Source: CBDBND01 sp965207985
GTDB taxonomy: Bacteria; Pseudomonadota; Alphaproteobacteria; Rhodospirillales; Rhodospirillaceae
Reading direction: 5' to 3'
Assembly (NCBI GenBank): GCA_965207985.1
Contig: CBDBND010000035.1
Location: forward strand, 868,001-932,000
DNA length: 64,000 nucleotides
Position numbers and translations under genes: made by a program. Below are positions 26,792 to 34,888 of the stretch, one piece after another. Numbering within the stretch: position 1 is the stretch's first letter; each line of letters starts with the position of its first letter. The notes below the pieces were generated by a model, which worked only from the letters and a program-made list of their open reading frames with translations, ran no database searches and was not told the origin of the DNA.

Positions 26792-27262
26792 ATGACCCGG
26801 AAGAAAATCGCTGACCGCCTCGATGAATTGGGCATCAATTTGCCAGAAGCGGCTGCGCCTGTTGCCAATTACGTTCCCTTCGTGAAAGCGGGGTCATTGG
26901 TTTTTGTTTCGGGCCAGCTCCCGATGAAGGATGGGCAATTGCTTTTTACTGGGCGCGTTGGCGATACCGTCAGTCTTGACGAGGGAAGGACGGCAGCACA
27001 GCAATGTGCCTATAACATCATTGCGCAGCTTCATGCGGCTTGTGATGGCAACTTGGATCGCGTAACGCGGATTGTCAGGCTCGGTGGATTTGTTGCTGCT
27101 GGGCCGGCGTTCACAGATCACCCCGCTGTCATCAACGGCGCATCAGACGTGTTCGTCGATGTCTTTGGAGAGCAAGGCCGCCATGCCCGCGCCGCGGTTG
27201 GCTGTCCGTCCCTGCCCCTTAATGCGCCGGTTGAAATCGAAGCCACGGCTGAAATTTCGTAG
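26792..27262 (+). CDS. RidA/YjgF family protein
   Basis: 156-aa protein of the RidA superfamily (longer COG0251 branch) that may deaminate reactive enamine/imine intermediates. Signatures: YVPFVKAGSLVFVSGQLPM, AAQQCAYNIIAQLHAACDGNLDRVTRIVRLGGFV, and GRHARAAVGCPSLPLNAPVEIEA with the conserved Arg. Such proteins protect against 2-aminoacrylate from serine/PLP chemistry, which fits its position next to serA. It is followed 4 bp later by a GNAT gene. Confidence 0.92.
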   Translation: MTRKKIADRLDELGINLPEAAAPVANYVPFVKAGSLVFVSGQLPMKDGQLLFTGRVGDTVSLDEGRTAAQQCAYNIIAQLHAACDGNLDRVTRIVRLGGFVAAGPAFTDHPAVINGASDVFVDVFGEQGRHARAAVGCPSLPLNAPVEIEATAEIS

Positions 27263-27266
27263 ATTT

Positions 27267-28475
27267 ATGGACGATGCTGACGACACCACGGATGCACTGA
27301 CGATCAAGGTCGTCCCGTCTATTCATGACATTGATGCGGACCAGTGGGATGCCTGTGCAAATGTTGACGCTGAAGATGCCAATCCTTTCGTTCGCCATGC
27401 ATTTTTGAGTGCGCTCGAGGATTCGGGATCTGTCACAGCGCAAACGGGCTGGCAACCTCAGCACTTAGCGGTCGAGTCTCCTGGAGGCGCTGTCTTGGCT
27501 TGTGCACCGCTCTATCTCAAAGACCACTCCTACGGGGAGTACGTTTTCGACTGGGGTTGGGTCAATGCATACGAACGTGCCGGCGGTAGCTACTACCCAA
27601 AGCTCCAGTGTTCGATTCCCTTTACGCCGGCAACGGGGCCCCGTTTGCTGGTGCACCGGGACTGGAAGGAAGAGGAATCCAGAGGTCTAAAACGCATGCT
27701 GCTGGCCGGCATGATTGAGCTAGCTGATCGGCTCGACGTCTCATCGTTACACATCACTTTTCCAGACGACGTCGATATTGAAGTGATGACGGATGCCGGG
27801 CTTCTGCAACGGGTCGGTCAGCAGTTCCATTGGAAAAACGAAGGATATGACACGTTCGATGATTTTCTGAACGCGCTGTCCTCCCGCAAACGCAAGAACA
27901 TCCGTAAGGAACGGGAGAAAGCCCACTCCAGTGATGTAAAGATTTTTTCCGTGACCGGCGCGGACCTGAAAGCGCGCCACTGGGATGCCTTCTACCGGTT
28001 TTATCGCATGACCTCCGACCGAAAGTGGGGCCAGGCCTATCTCAACAGGTCCTTCTTCGACCTGCTGTCCGAGCGCATGGCAGATCAGGTTGTCTTGATC
28101 ATGGGGGAAAAAGACGGAGACCTGGTCTGCGGCGCCCTCAACCTGCTTGGCGGTGATACATTATATGGACGCAACTGGGGCACAATCGTGCACTATCCCA
28201 TGCTGCATTTTGAGGTGTGCTACTACCAAGCCATCGACTTCGCCATTCAGCACCGGTTGAAGTGGGTGGAAGCCGGTGCTCAAGGTCCGCATAAGCTGCA
28301 GCGCGGCTATATGCCGACAAAAACCTATTCAGCCCATTGGATTGCCGACGGTGGTTTCCGCGAAGCCGTACGACAGTACCTGGACCACGAAAGACGGACC
28401 ATCGAAGAAGACGTCGAGGCAATGGCCGAACTGGGTCCTTTTAAAAGGACAGGGAAAACAGATCTAAAGACCTAA
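27267..28475 (+). CDS. GNAT-family acyltransferase (COG3146-type)
   Basis: 402-aa protein of the COG3146 group, related to Fem/GNAT peptidoglycan-type aminoacyl transferases; the true substrate is unknown. Recognised from HAFLSALEDSGSV, GWQPQHLAVE, EYVFDWGWVNAYERAGGSYYPKLQCSIPFTPATGPRLL, LSSRKRKNIRKEREK, and the C-terminal VEAGAQGPHKLQRGYMPTKTYSAHWI. The start at 27267 is 4 bp after the ridA stop. The frame is open far upstream through ridA, which is a shadow. The 3' end overlaps the convergent FAD-oxidase gene by 12 bp. Confidence 0.9.
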   Translation: MDDADDTTDALTIKVVPSIHDIDADQWDACANVDAEDANPFVRHAFLSALEDSGSVTAQTGWQPQHLAVESPGGAVLACAPLYLKDHSYGEYVFDWGWVNAYERAGGSYYPKLQCSIPFTPATGPRLLVHRDWKEEESRGLKRMLLAGMIELADRLDVSSLHITFPDDVDIEVMTDAGLLQRVGQQFHWKNEGYDTFDDFLNALSSRKRKNIRKEREKAHSSDVKIFSVTGADLKARHWDAFYRFYRMTSDRKWGQAYLNRSFFDLLSERMADQVVLIMGEKDGDLVCGALNLLGGDTLYGRNWGTIVHYPMLHFEVCYYQAIDFAIQHRLKWVEAGAQGPHKLQRGYMPTKTYSAHWIADGGFREAVRQYLDHERRTIEEDVEAMAELGPFKRTGKTDLKT

Positions 28476-30020
28476 GTTGGTGCGATTGAGAAGATCGTCC
28501 GGGTCCAGCAAATCCTTGATTTCACGGACGAGACGTTTGGTTTCCGGCGCGAGGCTGTCCTGGTAGCGGTAAAACTTGGCCAACTGTACGTGAACAGCGC
28601 CAAGATCGTAAAAGAAATCCCGCAATTCAAACCGTAACTGTTGTGCATAGGCCCGGACTTCCGGGTTGACTTTGAGCGACTTGAACTTTTTCGCTTCCTC
28701 GTCCGGCAAATGGCGTAGGTGGTGTTCGCTGACCTCGTCGACCCAATAAAAACTGGGTTCGCACATGAAGTATCCTTGACCGTAATTGGTCATGTACGAT
28801 TCCCACATGCCGTGTTTGTCCATGTCCTTGCGGCGATCATTAAAGAAGGCCTGGACGGCAGTGGCCACTTCCACCGCTCGGGAGAGCGGCCATATGGAGT
28901 TGGTCGGCACCCAGCGCTGGCCGTCTTTGCCTAAGAAACCGCGGACGGAATAACCGCGCGCCTCCATGGCCCTCGGCATGATGTTGGCAATCTCGCGCCC
29001 ACGTTCTAGGCAGAGTGCTCGCACGATCTCCAAGCCGGCTTCGGCCGCATCATCGGTCAATGCTTCAACGGATAAGTGAAGGGACCATTTCACCCCGTCC
29101 ATAAAATTGGTGCCGGCTGCCGCCATCTTGACGGAATCCTTCAACCCGGAGACGAGTGTTGATCCCGATGTGGACACGTCGCCGAGCGTTTTAATGGCTT
29201 CTTTGAACCCAACCTTTGCTGCGTTTTGGCTTTTGAACGGATCCAATCCCACCCGCCGGGTGACAAAATCATAGGGTCCGAGATCGATCATGGTCTGCGC
29301 CATGTCTTCGTAGGTTTCAAAGGCGAAGGAACCGTGGGCTATGCCATCGGGCTTGCGGCTGAGGTGAAGAGATGCGCCGGTCTTGACCCCGAACGCACCC
29401 GTATCGCCGAGAAAGATACCGGTCAGGTCGGGTCCGTAATCGCGAAAGAAAGGGGTATCCGGGTCATTGCGGCCCCAGGCGCCGGTGCGAACAATGGATC
29501 CGTCAGCCCGGACAACTTCCAAACCCAAAATGCCTTTCATAGTTGCCGGCACGTTTTGCGACAGTGCTCCGCCGACTGTGGAATAGATTCCGGAAAAGGG
29601 TGCTGAGAAATCGACCTTCAGTCCGTGCGGCTCGAGAGCGTCCGTCACGCTGGTCCATGTGCAACCCGCATCGACAACCACAAACCGGTTGGTCTCATCG
29701 ATTTCGCGGATGCGGTCGAGGCGGCGCAGATCAATCAGAATGCAACCAGCCTCGGCCGGAACAAATCCTTTGGTGTAGGACATGCCCCCGCCGCGGGTCG
29801 ACACATGCATACCAAGCGACTTCGCTGTCTTTAAGATCTCAGCCACTTGTTCGGGCGTTCCAGGCTGAACCACATAATCCGCCGTCGCCGCGTTATCCCA
29901 GAAAAAGATATCGTTGCTGTAGACCTGACGTTCCCGTTCGTCGGTGACGACATACTGGTCACCGACTACGGCAGCTAGTTGCGATGCAGCGGCGTCGATG
30001 GAGACAGCGGATTCAGCCAT
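28464..30020 (-). CDS. FAD-binding oxidoreductase (GlcD/VAO family)
   Basis: 518-aa flavoprotein with the PCMH-type FAD domain. TADYVVQPGTPEQVAEILKTAKSLGMHVSTRGGGMSYTKGF binds FAD, and IYSTVGGALSQNVPATMKG contacts the isoalloxazine. The C-terminal part carries a substrate cap similar to glycolate/lactate/alditol oxidases. The substrate is not predictable. The ATG overlaps the stop of the thioesterase gene by 8 bp, so the two are translationally coupled and may act on related metabolites. An upstream in-frame start exists inside the thioesterase gene and is less likely. Confidence 0.87.
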   Translation of the reverse strand: MAESAVSIDAAASQLAAVVGDQYVVTDERERQVYSNDIFFWDNAATADYVVQPGTPEQVAEILKTAKSLGMHVSTRGGGMSYTKGFVPAEAGCILIDLRRLDRIREIDETNRFVVVDAGCTWTSVTDALEPHGLKVDFSAPFSGIYSTVGGALSQNVPATMKGILGLEVVRADGSIVRTGAWGRNDPDTPFFRDYGPDLTGIFLGDTGAFGVKTGASLHLSRKPDGIAHGSFAFETYEDMAQTMIDLGPYDFVTRRVGLDPFKSQNAAKVGFKEAIKTLGDVSTSGSTLVSGLKDSVKMAAAGTNFMDGVKWSLHLSVEALTDDAAEAGLEIVRALCLERGREIANIMPRAMEARGYSVRGFLGKDGQRWVPTNSIWPLSRAVEVATAVQAFFNDRRKDMDKHGMWESYMTNYGQGYFMCEPSFYWVDEVSEHHLRHLPDEEAKKFKSLKVNPEVRAYAQQLRFELRDFFYDLGAVHVQLAKFYRYQDSLAPETKRLVREIKDLLDPDDLLNRTNLGL

Positions 30021-30432
30021 GGTCGATTTCCCCGTTTGCGTTCTTTTTGATCTCGGTTGGCACGCCTTGTGCATCGATAGAGACATAGGTGAATTTGCCG
30101 GCTGTGACCATCAACGGTGCTCCATGTCGTGCTCGCCTAACCCAGGTTTCGATATGGATCGCCATCGACGTTCTGCCGATGCGTTCGACATTTGTGTAGC
30201 AGGACACTTCGTCGCCCACATGAATGGGTTTGTGAAACTTCATGCTATCGACCGCAATGGTAACCACTTTGGTGCGGGTCTGGCTGGCTGCGTGTATGGC
30301 GCCGGCCATATCCATCTGACTTAGAACCCATCCGCCAAATATATGGCCCGCCGGATTGGTATCGCCCGGCATGGCGATGGTGCGCAGTGAGAGTTCCCCG
30401 ACGGGTTTTTCGGAATTTATCGGCTCGGTCAC
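30013..30432 (-). CDS. yciA: Acyl-CoA thioesterase, YciA type
   Basis: Hot-dog-fold thioesterase that hydrolyses acyl-CoA. It has 139 aa. The signature is MPGDTNPAGHIFGGWVLSQMDMAGAIHA, with the catalytic Asp/Asn region, then KVVTIAVDSMKFHKPIHVGDEVSCYTNVERIGRTSMAIHIE. It starts at GTG. It overlaps the downstream FAD oxidase and is divergent from parE with a 93-bp AT-rich promoter gap that contains -10-like TATACTTTATAC near 30476-30488. Confidence 0.95.
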   Translation of the reverse strand: MTEPINSEKPVGELSLRTIAMPGDTNPAGHIFGGWVLSQMDMAGAIHAASQTRTKVVTIAVDSMKFHKPIHVGDEVSCYTNVERIGRTSMAIHIETWVRRARHGAPLMVTAGKFTYVSIDAQGVPTEIKKNANGEIDHG

Positions 30433-30525
30433 CAGAAAAGATCCACTTACAAGATATGGTATTCGAAAGAACTGCTATATACTTTATACAGTTGTTGCTC
30501 TCTCTTGAGCCCTTATAATGCGCTG

Positions 30526-32517
30526 ATGTCAGATCTATTCCAACAGAGCCGCAGCCGGAAAAAATCGGATTACACCGCCGAAGATATCGAAGTCCTTGAA
30601 GGTCTCGAACCTGTCCGCCGGAGACCCGGCATGTATATCGGCGGAACCGATGAAAAAGCGCTGCATCATCTTGTCGCCGAAGTGTTGGACAATGCCATGG
30701 ACGAAGCCGTGGCCGGATACGCAACCATCATCGAAGTTCATTTGGGTAAGAACAACGAAGTGAATGTCCGGGACAACGGGCGCGGCATTCCCATTGATCC
30801 TCATCCGAAGTTTCCAAAGAAATCGGCGCTTGAAGTGATCATGACGACCCTTCATTCCGGCGGGAAATTTTCAGGGCGCGCTTATAAGACATCAGGCGGT
30901 TTGCACGGTGTTGGCGTGTCCGTCGTCAACGCCTTGTCCGAGAATCTTCTGGTTGAAGTTTATCGTGATAAAGCACTTTGGTCGCAGCGCTTCAGCCGCG
31001 GCAAGGTAAAAAGCAAACTAAAAAAAGTCAAAGCGGTCGCCAATCGCCGGGGAACGAACGTTACGTTCCGGCCAGACCCAAAGATTTTTGGTCCAAAAGC
31101 GGCATTTCGAACCAACACGCTTTACCGCATGGCCCGGTCAAAGGCCTATTTGTTTGAGGGTGTACGCATCAAATGGTCCTGCGACAAAGCATTGGTCTCA
31201 GGCAAGGACGACACCCCTGTCCAAGAGGAGTTACATTTTCCCCAAGGCCTTCAAGATTATCTGGTATCAGTGACCGAGGGCCGTGACTTGGTCAGCGGCG
31301 CCTTTTTTGCCGGATCGATCGAAGCCAGCGATGATTCGGGCCGAGTAGATTGGGCGGTCTGTTGGCCTGAAGATCAGGAAGGCTTTCTTAATTCCTATTG
31401 CAATACCGTTCCCACCCCGGAAGGCGGCACTCATGAAGCGGGATTACGGACCAGCCTGGGCCGTGCTTTGAAAGCGTACGGCGAATTGGCGGGCAATAAG
31501 AAGGTCAACGCATTAACAGCGGACGATGTGGTTGGCGGTGCCTGCGCCATGCTTTCGGTGTTCATCTCTGATCCTCAGTTTCAGGGTCAGACAAAGGAAC
31601 GATTGGCCTCTGTCAATGCGACAAAATTGGTTGAAGGGATTGTAAAAGACCACTTTGAGCATTGGCTCAGCGGCGATACGCAGGTTGCCGGAGAGATTCT
31701 TGATCTGGCGTTATCTCGCGCAGAAGCGAGACAAAGACGCAAACAAGAAAAAGACCTTGGCCGCAAATCAGCCACCAAAAAATTAAGGCTACCGGGGAAA
31801 CTGTCTGATTGCACGCGCGCTACAGCCGAAGGGACAGAACTGTTTCTTGTCGAAGGCGATTCGGCCGGCGGCTCCGCGAAACAGGCGAGGAACCGGGAAA
31901 CGCAAGCAATTCTGCCGTTACGTGGAAAAATCTTGAATGTGGCCTCCGCCACTCGTGACAAATTACAAGCCAATCAAGAACTCCAGGACCTTATCGAAGC
32001 CCTGGGAAGCGGCACCCGAGACCAAACCGACCTAAGCAAGTTGCGGTACGAGAAAATCATTATCATGACAGACGCCGATGTGGACGGTGCGCACATAGCC
32101 TCATTGCTGATGACGTTTTTCTTCCACGAAACGCCGGACCTGGTAGAAGCCGGACGGCTTTTTTTGGCGATGCCACCGCTTTACCGCCTTAGCCAAAAAG
32201 GCAAAACGCTCTATGCCATGGACGATCAAGATAAGGACCGTCTTGTGGAAGAAGAATTTGACGGACGCGGAAAAATTGAGGTCAGTCGTTTCAAGGGATT
32301 AGGCGAAATGCCACCGGCTCAACTCAAAGAAACCACTATGGATCCCTCGCATCGAACTTTGTTGCGGGTAACCTTACCTGATACAGTTGCAACCCCTTCC
32401 AAAAGGAAGGCAACTCAAACCTACAAGTTGGTTGATCAATTAATGGGCAAGAAGGCGGAAACACGGTTTAAGTTTATCCAAGAGAACGCACAGTTTGTCC
32501 AAGAGCTAGACATTTAA
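30526..32517 (+). CDS. parE: DNA topoisomerase IV subunit B
   Basis: ATPase subunit of the type IIA topoisomerase that decatenates daughter chromosomes. It has 663 aa. GHKL ATPase motifs: EVLDNAMDEAVAG, RDNGRGIP, KTSGGLHGVGVSVVNALS. The TOPRIM domain has ELFLVEGDSAGGSAKQAR, LPLRGKILNV and DADVDGAHIAS. The C-terminal GLGEMPPAQLKETTMDP supports ParE over GyrB (no GyrB-length insertion). I start at the ATG at 30526; a TTG seven codons upstream is possible. Its stop overlaps the ATG of the next small secreted protein by one base. Confidence 0.97.
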   Translation: MSDLFQQSRSRKKSDYTAEDIEVLEGLEPVRRRPGMYIGGTDEKALHHLVAEVLDNAMDEAVAGYATIIEVHLGKNNEVNVRDNGRGIPIDPHPKFPKKSALEVIMTTLHSGGKFSGRAYKTSGGLHGVGVSVVNALSENLLVEVYRDKALWSQRFSRGKVKSKLKKVKAVANRRGTNVTFRPDPKIFGPKAAFRTNTLYRMARSKAYLFEGVRIKWSCDKALVSGKDDTPVQEELHFPQGLQDYLVSVTEGRDLVSGAFFAGSIEASDDSGRVDWAVCWPEDQEGFLNSYCNTVPTPEGGTHEAGLRTSLGRALKAYGELAGNKKVNALTADDVVGGACAMLSVFISDPQFQGQTKERLASVNATKLVEGIVKDHFEHWLSGDTQVAGEILDLALSRAEARQRRKQEKDLGRKSATKKLRLPGKLSDCTRATAEGTELFLVEGDSAGGSAKQARNRETQAILPLRGKILNVASATRDKLQANQELQDLIEALGSGTRDQTDLSKLRYEKIIIMTDADVDGAHIASLLMTFFFHETPDLVEAGRLFLAMPPLYRLSQKGKTLYAMDDQDKDRLVEEEFDGRGKIEVSRFKGLGEMPPAQLKETTMDPSHRTLLRVTLPDTVATPSKRKATQTYKLVDQLMGKKAETRFKFIQENAQFVQELDI

Positions 32518-32951
32518 TGGTTTTTCCCGATCAAATTTTCAGAAACCAAGTTTGCCGCTTTATCAACGTGCAACTCCTGGCTTTATTCTTTGTTCTTACG
32601 TTACCCAACACAGGTTTTGGGCAGGACGAAAAAGCAGAGATGATTATTCGCAACTACCGAAGTGACACGATCAGCATGAATTTCTCGTACGTGGTCGGTG
32701 ACTACTCTTGGACCTTAATGGAGCGGGATATACCGGTGGATGGAGACCTAACTTACAGATTTCCCACAGGTCTTCCCAGCTGCGAATATCTTATCGACTG
32801 GGAAATCGATGATGCCCGACTCTTAATTTCCTCTGTTCGCGGGGAAATATGTGAACAACAGATCAGTTTGTGCGAACGTGAACGGCTCACCATAGAAGTG
32901 CGGAGCAACGTCTGTGTCCGTCGTCAGAGTATTTGGGACAGCGGGGGTTGA
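32517..32951 (+). CDS. Small secreted Cys-containing protein, unknown
   Basis: 144 aa with a hydrophobic signal (LLALFFVLTLPNTGFGQ) and a mature part of about 105 residues with four cysteines (SCEY, EICEQQ, LCERE, NVCVRR). I do not recognise the family. It begins in the last base of the parE stop (TAATG), so it is translationally coupled to a topoisomerase gene, which is odd for a secreted protein. It ends 5 bp before the terminal repeat of the IS3-type mosaic, so its 3' end may have been reshaped by the insertion. Confidence 0.55.
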   Translation: MVFPDQIFRNQVCRFINVQLLALFFVLTLPNTGFGQDEKAEMIIRNYRSDTISMNFSYVVGDYSWTLMERDIPVDGDLTYRFPTGLPSCEYLIDWEIDDARLLISSVRGEICEQQISLCERERLTIEVRSNVCVRRQSIWDSGG

Positions 32952-32989
32952 TAAACTAAGAGAGGGTTTGGCCCATCTTGGTTTTCAGT

Positions 32990-33199
32990 TTAGGCGGCGG
33001 TTTTGCGGTGCTGCAAGCGCCGTTGGTTGATGGTGTTTTGTTTGATTCTCTCCCTTTCGAGTAAGATAGTTTCGCCGCGCCCGAAGTAGACGTCGGCGGG
33101 CGTCAGATTGCTCAGGCTCTCGTGGTAGCGGTGGTGATTGTAGTAGGCGACGAAGCGCCCGATCTTGGCCTTGAGATCGCCCGGCAGGAAGTAGTTCTC
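32990..33199 (-). pseudogene. IS3-family OrfB (integrase) C-terminal remnant
   Basis: The reading frame ENYFLPGDLKAKIGRFVAYYNHHRYHESLSNLTPADVYFGR is the typical end of an IS3-family DDE integrase, with the conserved N-x-x-R-x-H-x-S-L region and the last catalytic part missing upstream. It is interrupted exactly at a TTA by the end of an IS1031-type element. The apparent start codon of the open frame (MKINDSF) belongs to the inserted element, not to this gene. Confidence 0.85.
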
Positions 33200-33202
33200 T
33201 AA

Positions 33203-33488
33203 GAGTCTGGCCGGAAAAGAATCGTTTATTTTCATAACCTTGCTAGTCTACGGATGAAGACTTGGATGCTGGCGATCAGGAGCCAGGCAAGGGCGCTCTC
33301 GACGGTCGCCTTGAAGTCCTTCGCAAGGCGGCGGCTGCGCCCGAACCATGCGAAGGTGCGTTCGACCACCCAACGGCGCGGCAGCGCAACGAAGCCGTCC
33401 GCCTTGTCGTTGCGCCTGACGATCTCCAGCGCCCAGTCGCCGATCTTCTTCAGCGCGGCGGAAACTCGCCGGGCAGCATGCGCCACTG
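33203..33488 (-). mobile_element. Internally deleted IS1031-type (IS5 family) copy
   Basis: Its right end (GAGTCTGGCCGG at 33203 onward) and the C-terminal transposase segment (from ALKKIGDWALEIVRR to FIRRLARL) appear identical to the complete element at 51934-52864. Compared with that copy, 379 bp are missing between two GCGC tetranucleotides (52232-52235 and 52611-52614), and everything before 52200 is replaced by IS110 sequence, joined at CA. It cannot encode an active transposase. Confidence 0.9.
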
Positions 33489-33914
33489 ACCCCGCAGTGC
33501 GTTGATCGTCTGCGTCCGCTGGCGCACCAGGAGATCGCGTGTGCGGAACAGCATCCCCCGGGCCTGTTGCTCTTTCGTCTTCACGGCCACGAAGCTCATG
33601 GTGGGGCGCTGTGCAGCCTCGCAGATTGCCTCTGCGTCCGTTGTGTCATTCTTCTGCCGTTTGACGAACGGCTTCACATAAATCGGCGGAACCAGCTTGA
33701 CCTCGTGCCCCAGCTTCTCGGTTTCTCGACCCCAATGGTGAGCACTCGCGCAGGCTTCCATTGCCACCACGCTGGGCGGCTGCGAAGCGAGGACGTCGAG
33801 CACTTTGCCGCGGATCAGCTTCTTTCGGAATGCGACGGACCCGTCAGCCCGAGCACCGTGAATCTGAAAGCTATGCTTCGCCAGATCGATCCCGATGATG
33901 GTAGCCTGATCCAT
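33450..33914 (-). pseudogene. IS110-family transposase, N-terminal half fused to IS5 remnant
   Basis: The frame starts MDQATIIGIDLAKHSFQIHGA, the RuvC-like DEDD domain start of IS110-type recombinases. It continues with VAMEACASAHHWGRE, PPIYVKPFVKRQKNDTTDAEAICEAA and RDLLVRQRTQTINALRG, all family hallmarks. After LRG it runs into WRMLPGEFPP, which belongs to the IS1031-type transposase, and stops. The C-terminal Tnp20 serine domain is lost. The short stretch upstream of the start leaves no room for a bridge RNA of the type found in the left end of some IS110 elements. Confidence 0.88.
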
Positions 33915-33997
33915 GGACGCCTTCTCCTTCTGTTGGTGTTGGTGACACCGCCAACATGGCACATTGCGATGCCGTCGGGAGGGGGCGTCCACTCCAT

Positions 33998-34098
33998 CGG
34001 ATCTTCTCCTCAGCACTGTAACGCTTGCGCGTCTTGCGGCGGATGTCCTTGACCGTCCGCTCCGCAACATCCTGGGATCGTTCTGTTCTATCTCTCAT
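33998..34098 (-). pseudogene. IS3-family OrfA N-terminal remnant
   Basis: The first 34 residues (MRDRTERSQDVAERTVKDIR then RKTRKRYSAEEKIR) match the start of IS3-family OrfA helix-turn-helix proteins. The expected IVLEGLRGE continuation is replaced by IS110-side sequence (WSGRP...). This shows that the IS3 element was the original host of the other two. Confidence 0.8.
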
Positions 34099-34142
34099 CG
34101 TTCACTCCTCAATGATGACGATGAGCCAATAACACTCTCTTA

Positions 34143-34376
34143 CGCAATCACCCTAATCTGTTCCATTGGTCCTGACGGGGACATAAGGCGCAAATCCGTT
34201 ACCCGTGACGATGCGCATGGTCTGAGCACAACAGTGCTGAGATCCGACAAGAATAAAAGCCGAGAGAATTATGGTACTGAGCATTTCCGTTGCTCTGTTG
34301 CCAGCGGTTTAAAAGACGTGCCGACGATCCCATGTGGATACACCAACAATACCAATCTTGTTCCTAACGTTATTAC
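34143..34376. other. 234-bp segment with no recognised feature
   Basis: Lies between the outer repeat of the IS mosaic and the 3' end of the next small gene. Short open frames run through it, but none has a recognisable protein or ribosome site. It may be the remains of the locus that the IS3 element entered. Confidence 0.3.
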
Positions 34377-34727
34377 TTAGTTACACGTGTTGTCCTGGAA
34401 TGCCACCGGGCACGAGGAGGACGCCAATCCACTGTAGAAAAGTTGCTCGGCTTCGCTACCGTAAAAGCAACCCTGGACTATGGTGCAGGATCCCCGGCGT
34501 GACGGGGAATAGATAGAAACGGGGAATGTTCCATCCATACGTGGCGACAATCTCCGGCAGGTTTGAACTCCAGGCCTGACAGTACCAGTAAAATACGTTT
34601 CCATACCGGCGAATGGCTCGCCACGGACATAGGCAACCGTATCTTGGCTGCGGTTGATGATGCAGATGGCCTGCGCTTCACCGACCCACCCCAGTAAGCA
34701 ACATAGAAAAAGAACTCGCCTCATCAT
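34377..34727 (-). CDS. Small secreted Cys-rich protein, unknown
   Basis: 116 aa with a clear signal peptide (MMRRVLFLCCLLGWVGEAQA). The mature part of 96 residues has six cysteines (ICII, QTCRR, GSCTI, QGCFYG, SSCPV, NTCN), suggesting a disulfide-stabilised extracellular fold. No family recognised. It lies alone, divergent from the peptide-binding protein gene, on the far side of the IS mosaic from another small secreted Cys-containing protein. Confidence 0.6.
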   Translation of the reverse strand: MMRRVLFLCCLLGWVGEAQAICIINRSQDTVAYVRGEPFAGMETYFTGTVRPGVQTCRRLSPRMDGTFPVSIYSPSRRGSCTIVQGCFYGSEAEQLFYSGLASSSCPVAFQDNTCN

Positions 34728-34888
34728 GTCAGAACCCCCTACCCCTTAGTTCTGTGGCACATGCAATCGCCTTAAGGTCCTGATCCATATAGACACATAC
34801 ACGGATTTTTGTGAGGATTGGAGAGATATCTTGGTTTCCGTTAAACATTTTTCGCGATAACAGCCGTTTAGCCATCACTTCGTCACTA

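Larger units (their letters stand above)
32957..34142 (-). mobile_element. Mosaic of IS3-, IS5/IS1031- and IS110-type remnants
   Basis: Outer ends look like imperfect inverted repeats of one IS3-family element: TAAGAGAGGGTTTGGCCCATC (32957 onward) and the complement of TAAGAGAGTGTTATTGGCTCATC ending at 34142. Read on the minus strand it is: start of IS3 OrfA (34098 to about 33998), N-terminal part of an IS110-type transposase (about 33997-33487), an internally deleted IS1031-type copy (33488-33203), then the C terminus of IS3 OrfB (33202-32990). No complete transposase remains. A short target repeat around the outer element is not obvious. Confidence 0.85.

Noticed and set aside
24427..28475. 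CBASS-type immunity locus around the CD-NTase-like gene
   Set aside because: The neighbours are nrdJ, serA, ridA and a GNAT gene; no Cap effector, ubiquitin-like or nuclease gene is present and the active site is degenerate.
33914..33997. Bridge RNA of the IS110-type remnant
   Set aside because: Only about 84 bp precede the transposase start and no suitable paired loops are visible; the other end of the element is deleted.
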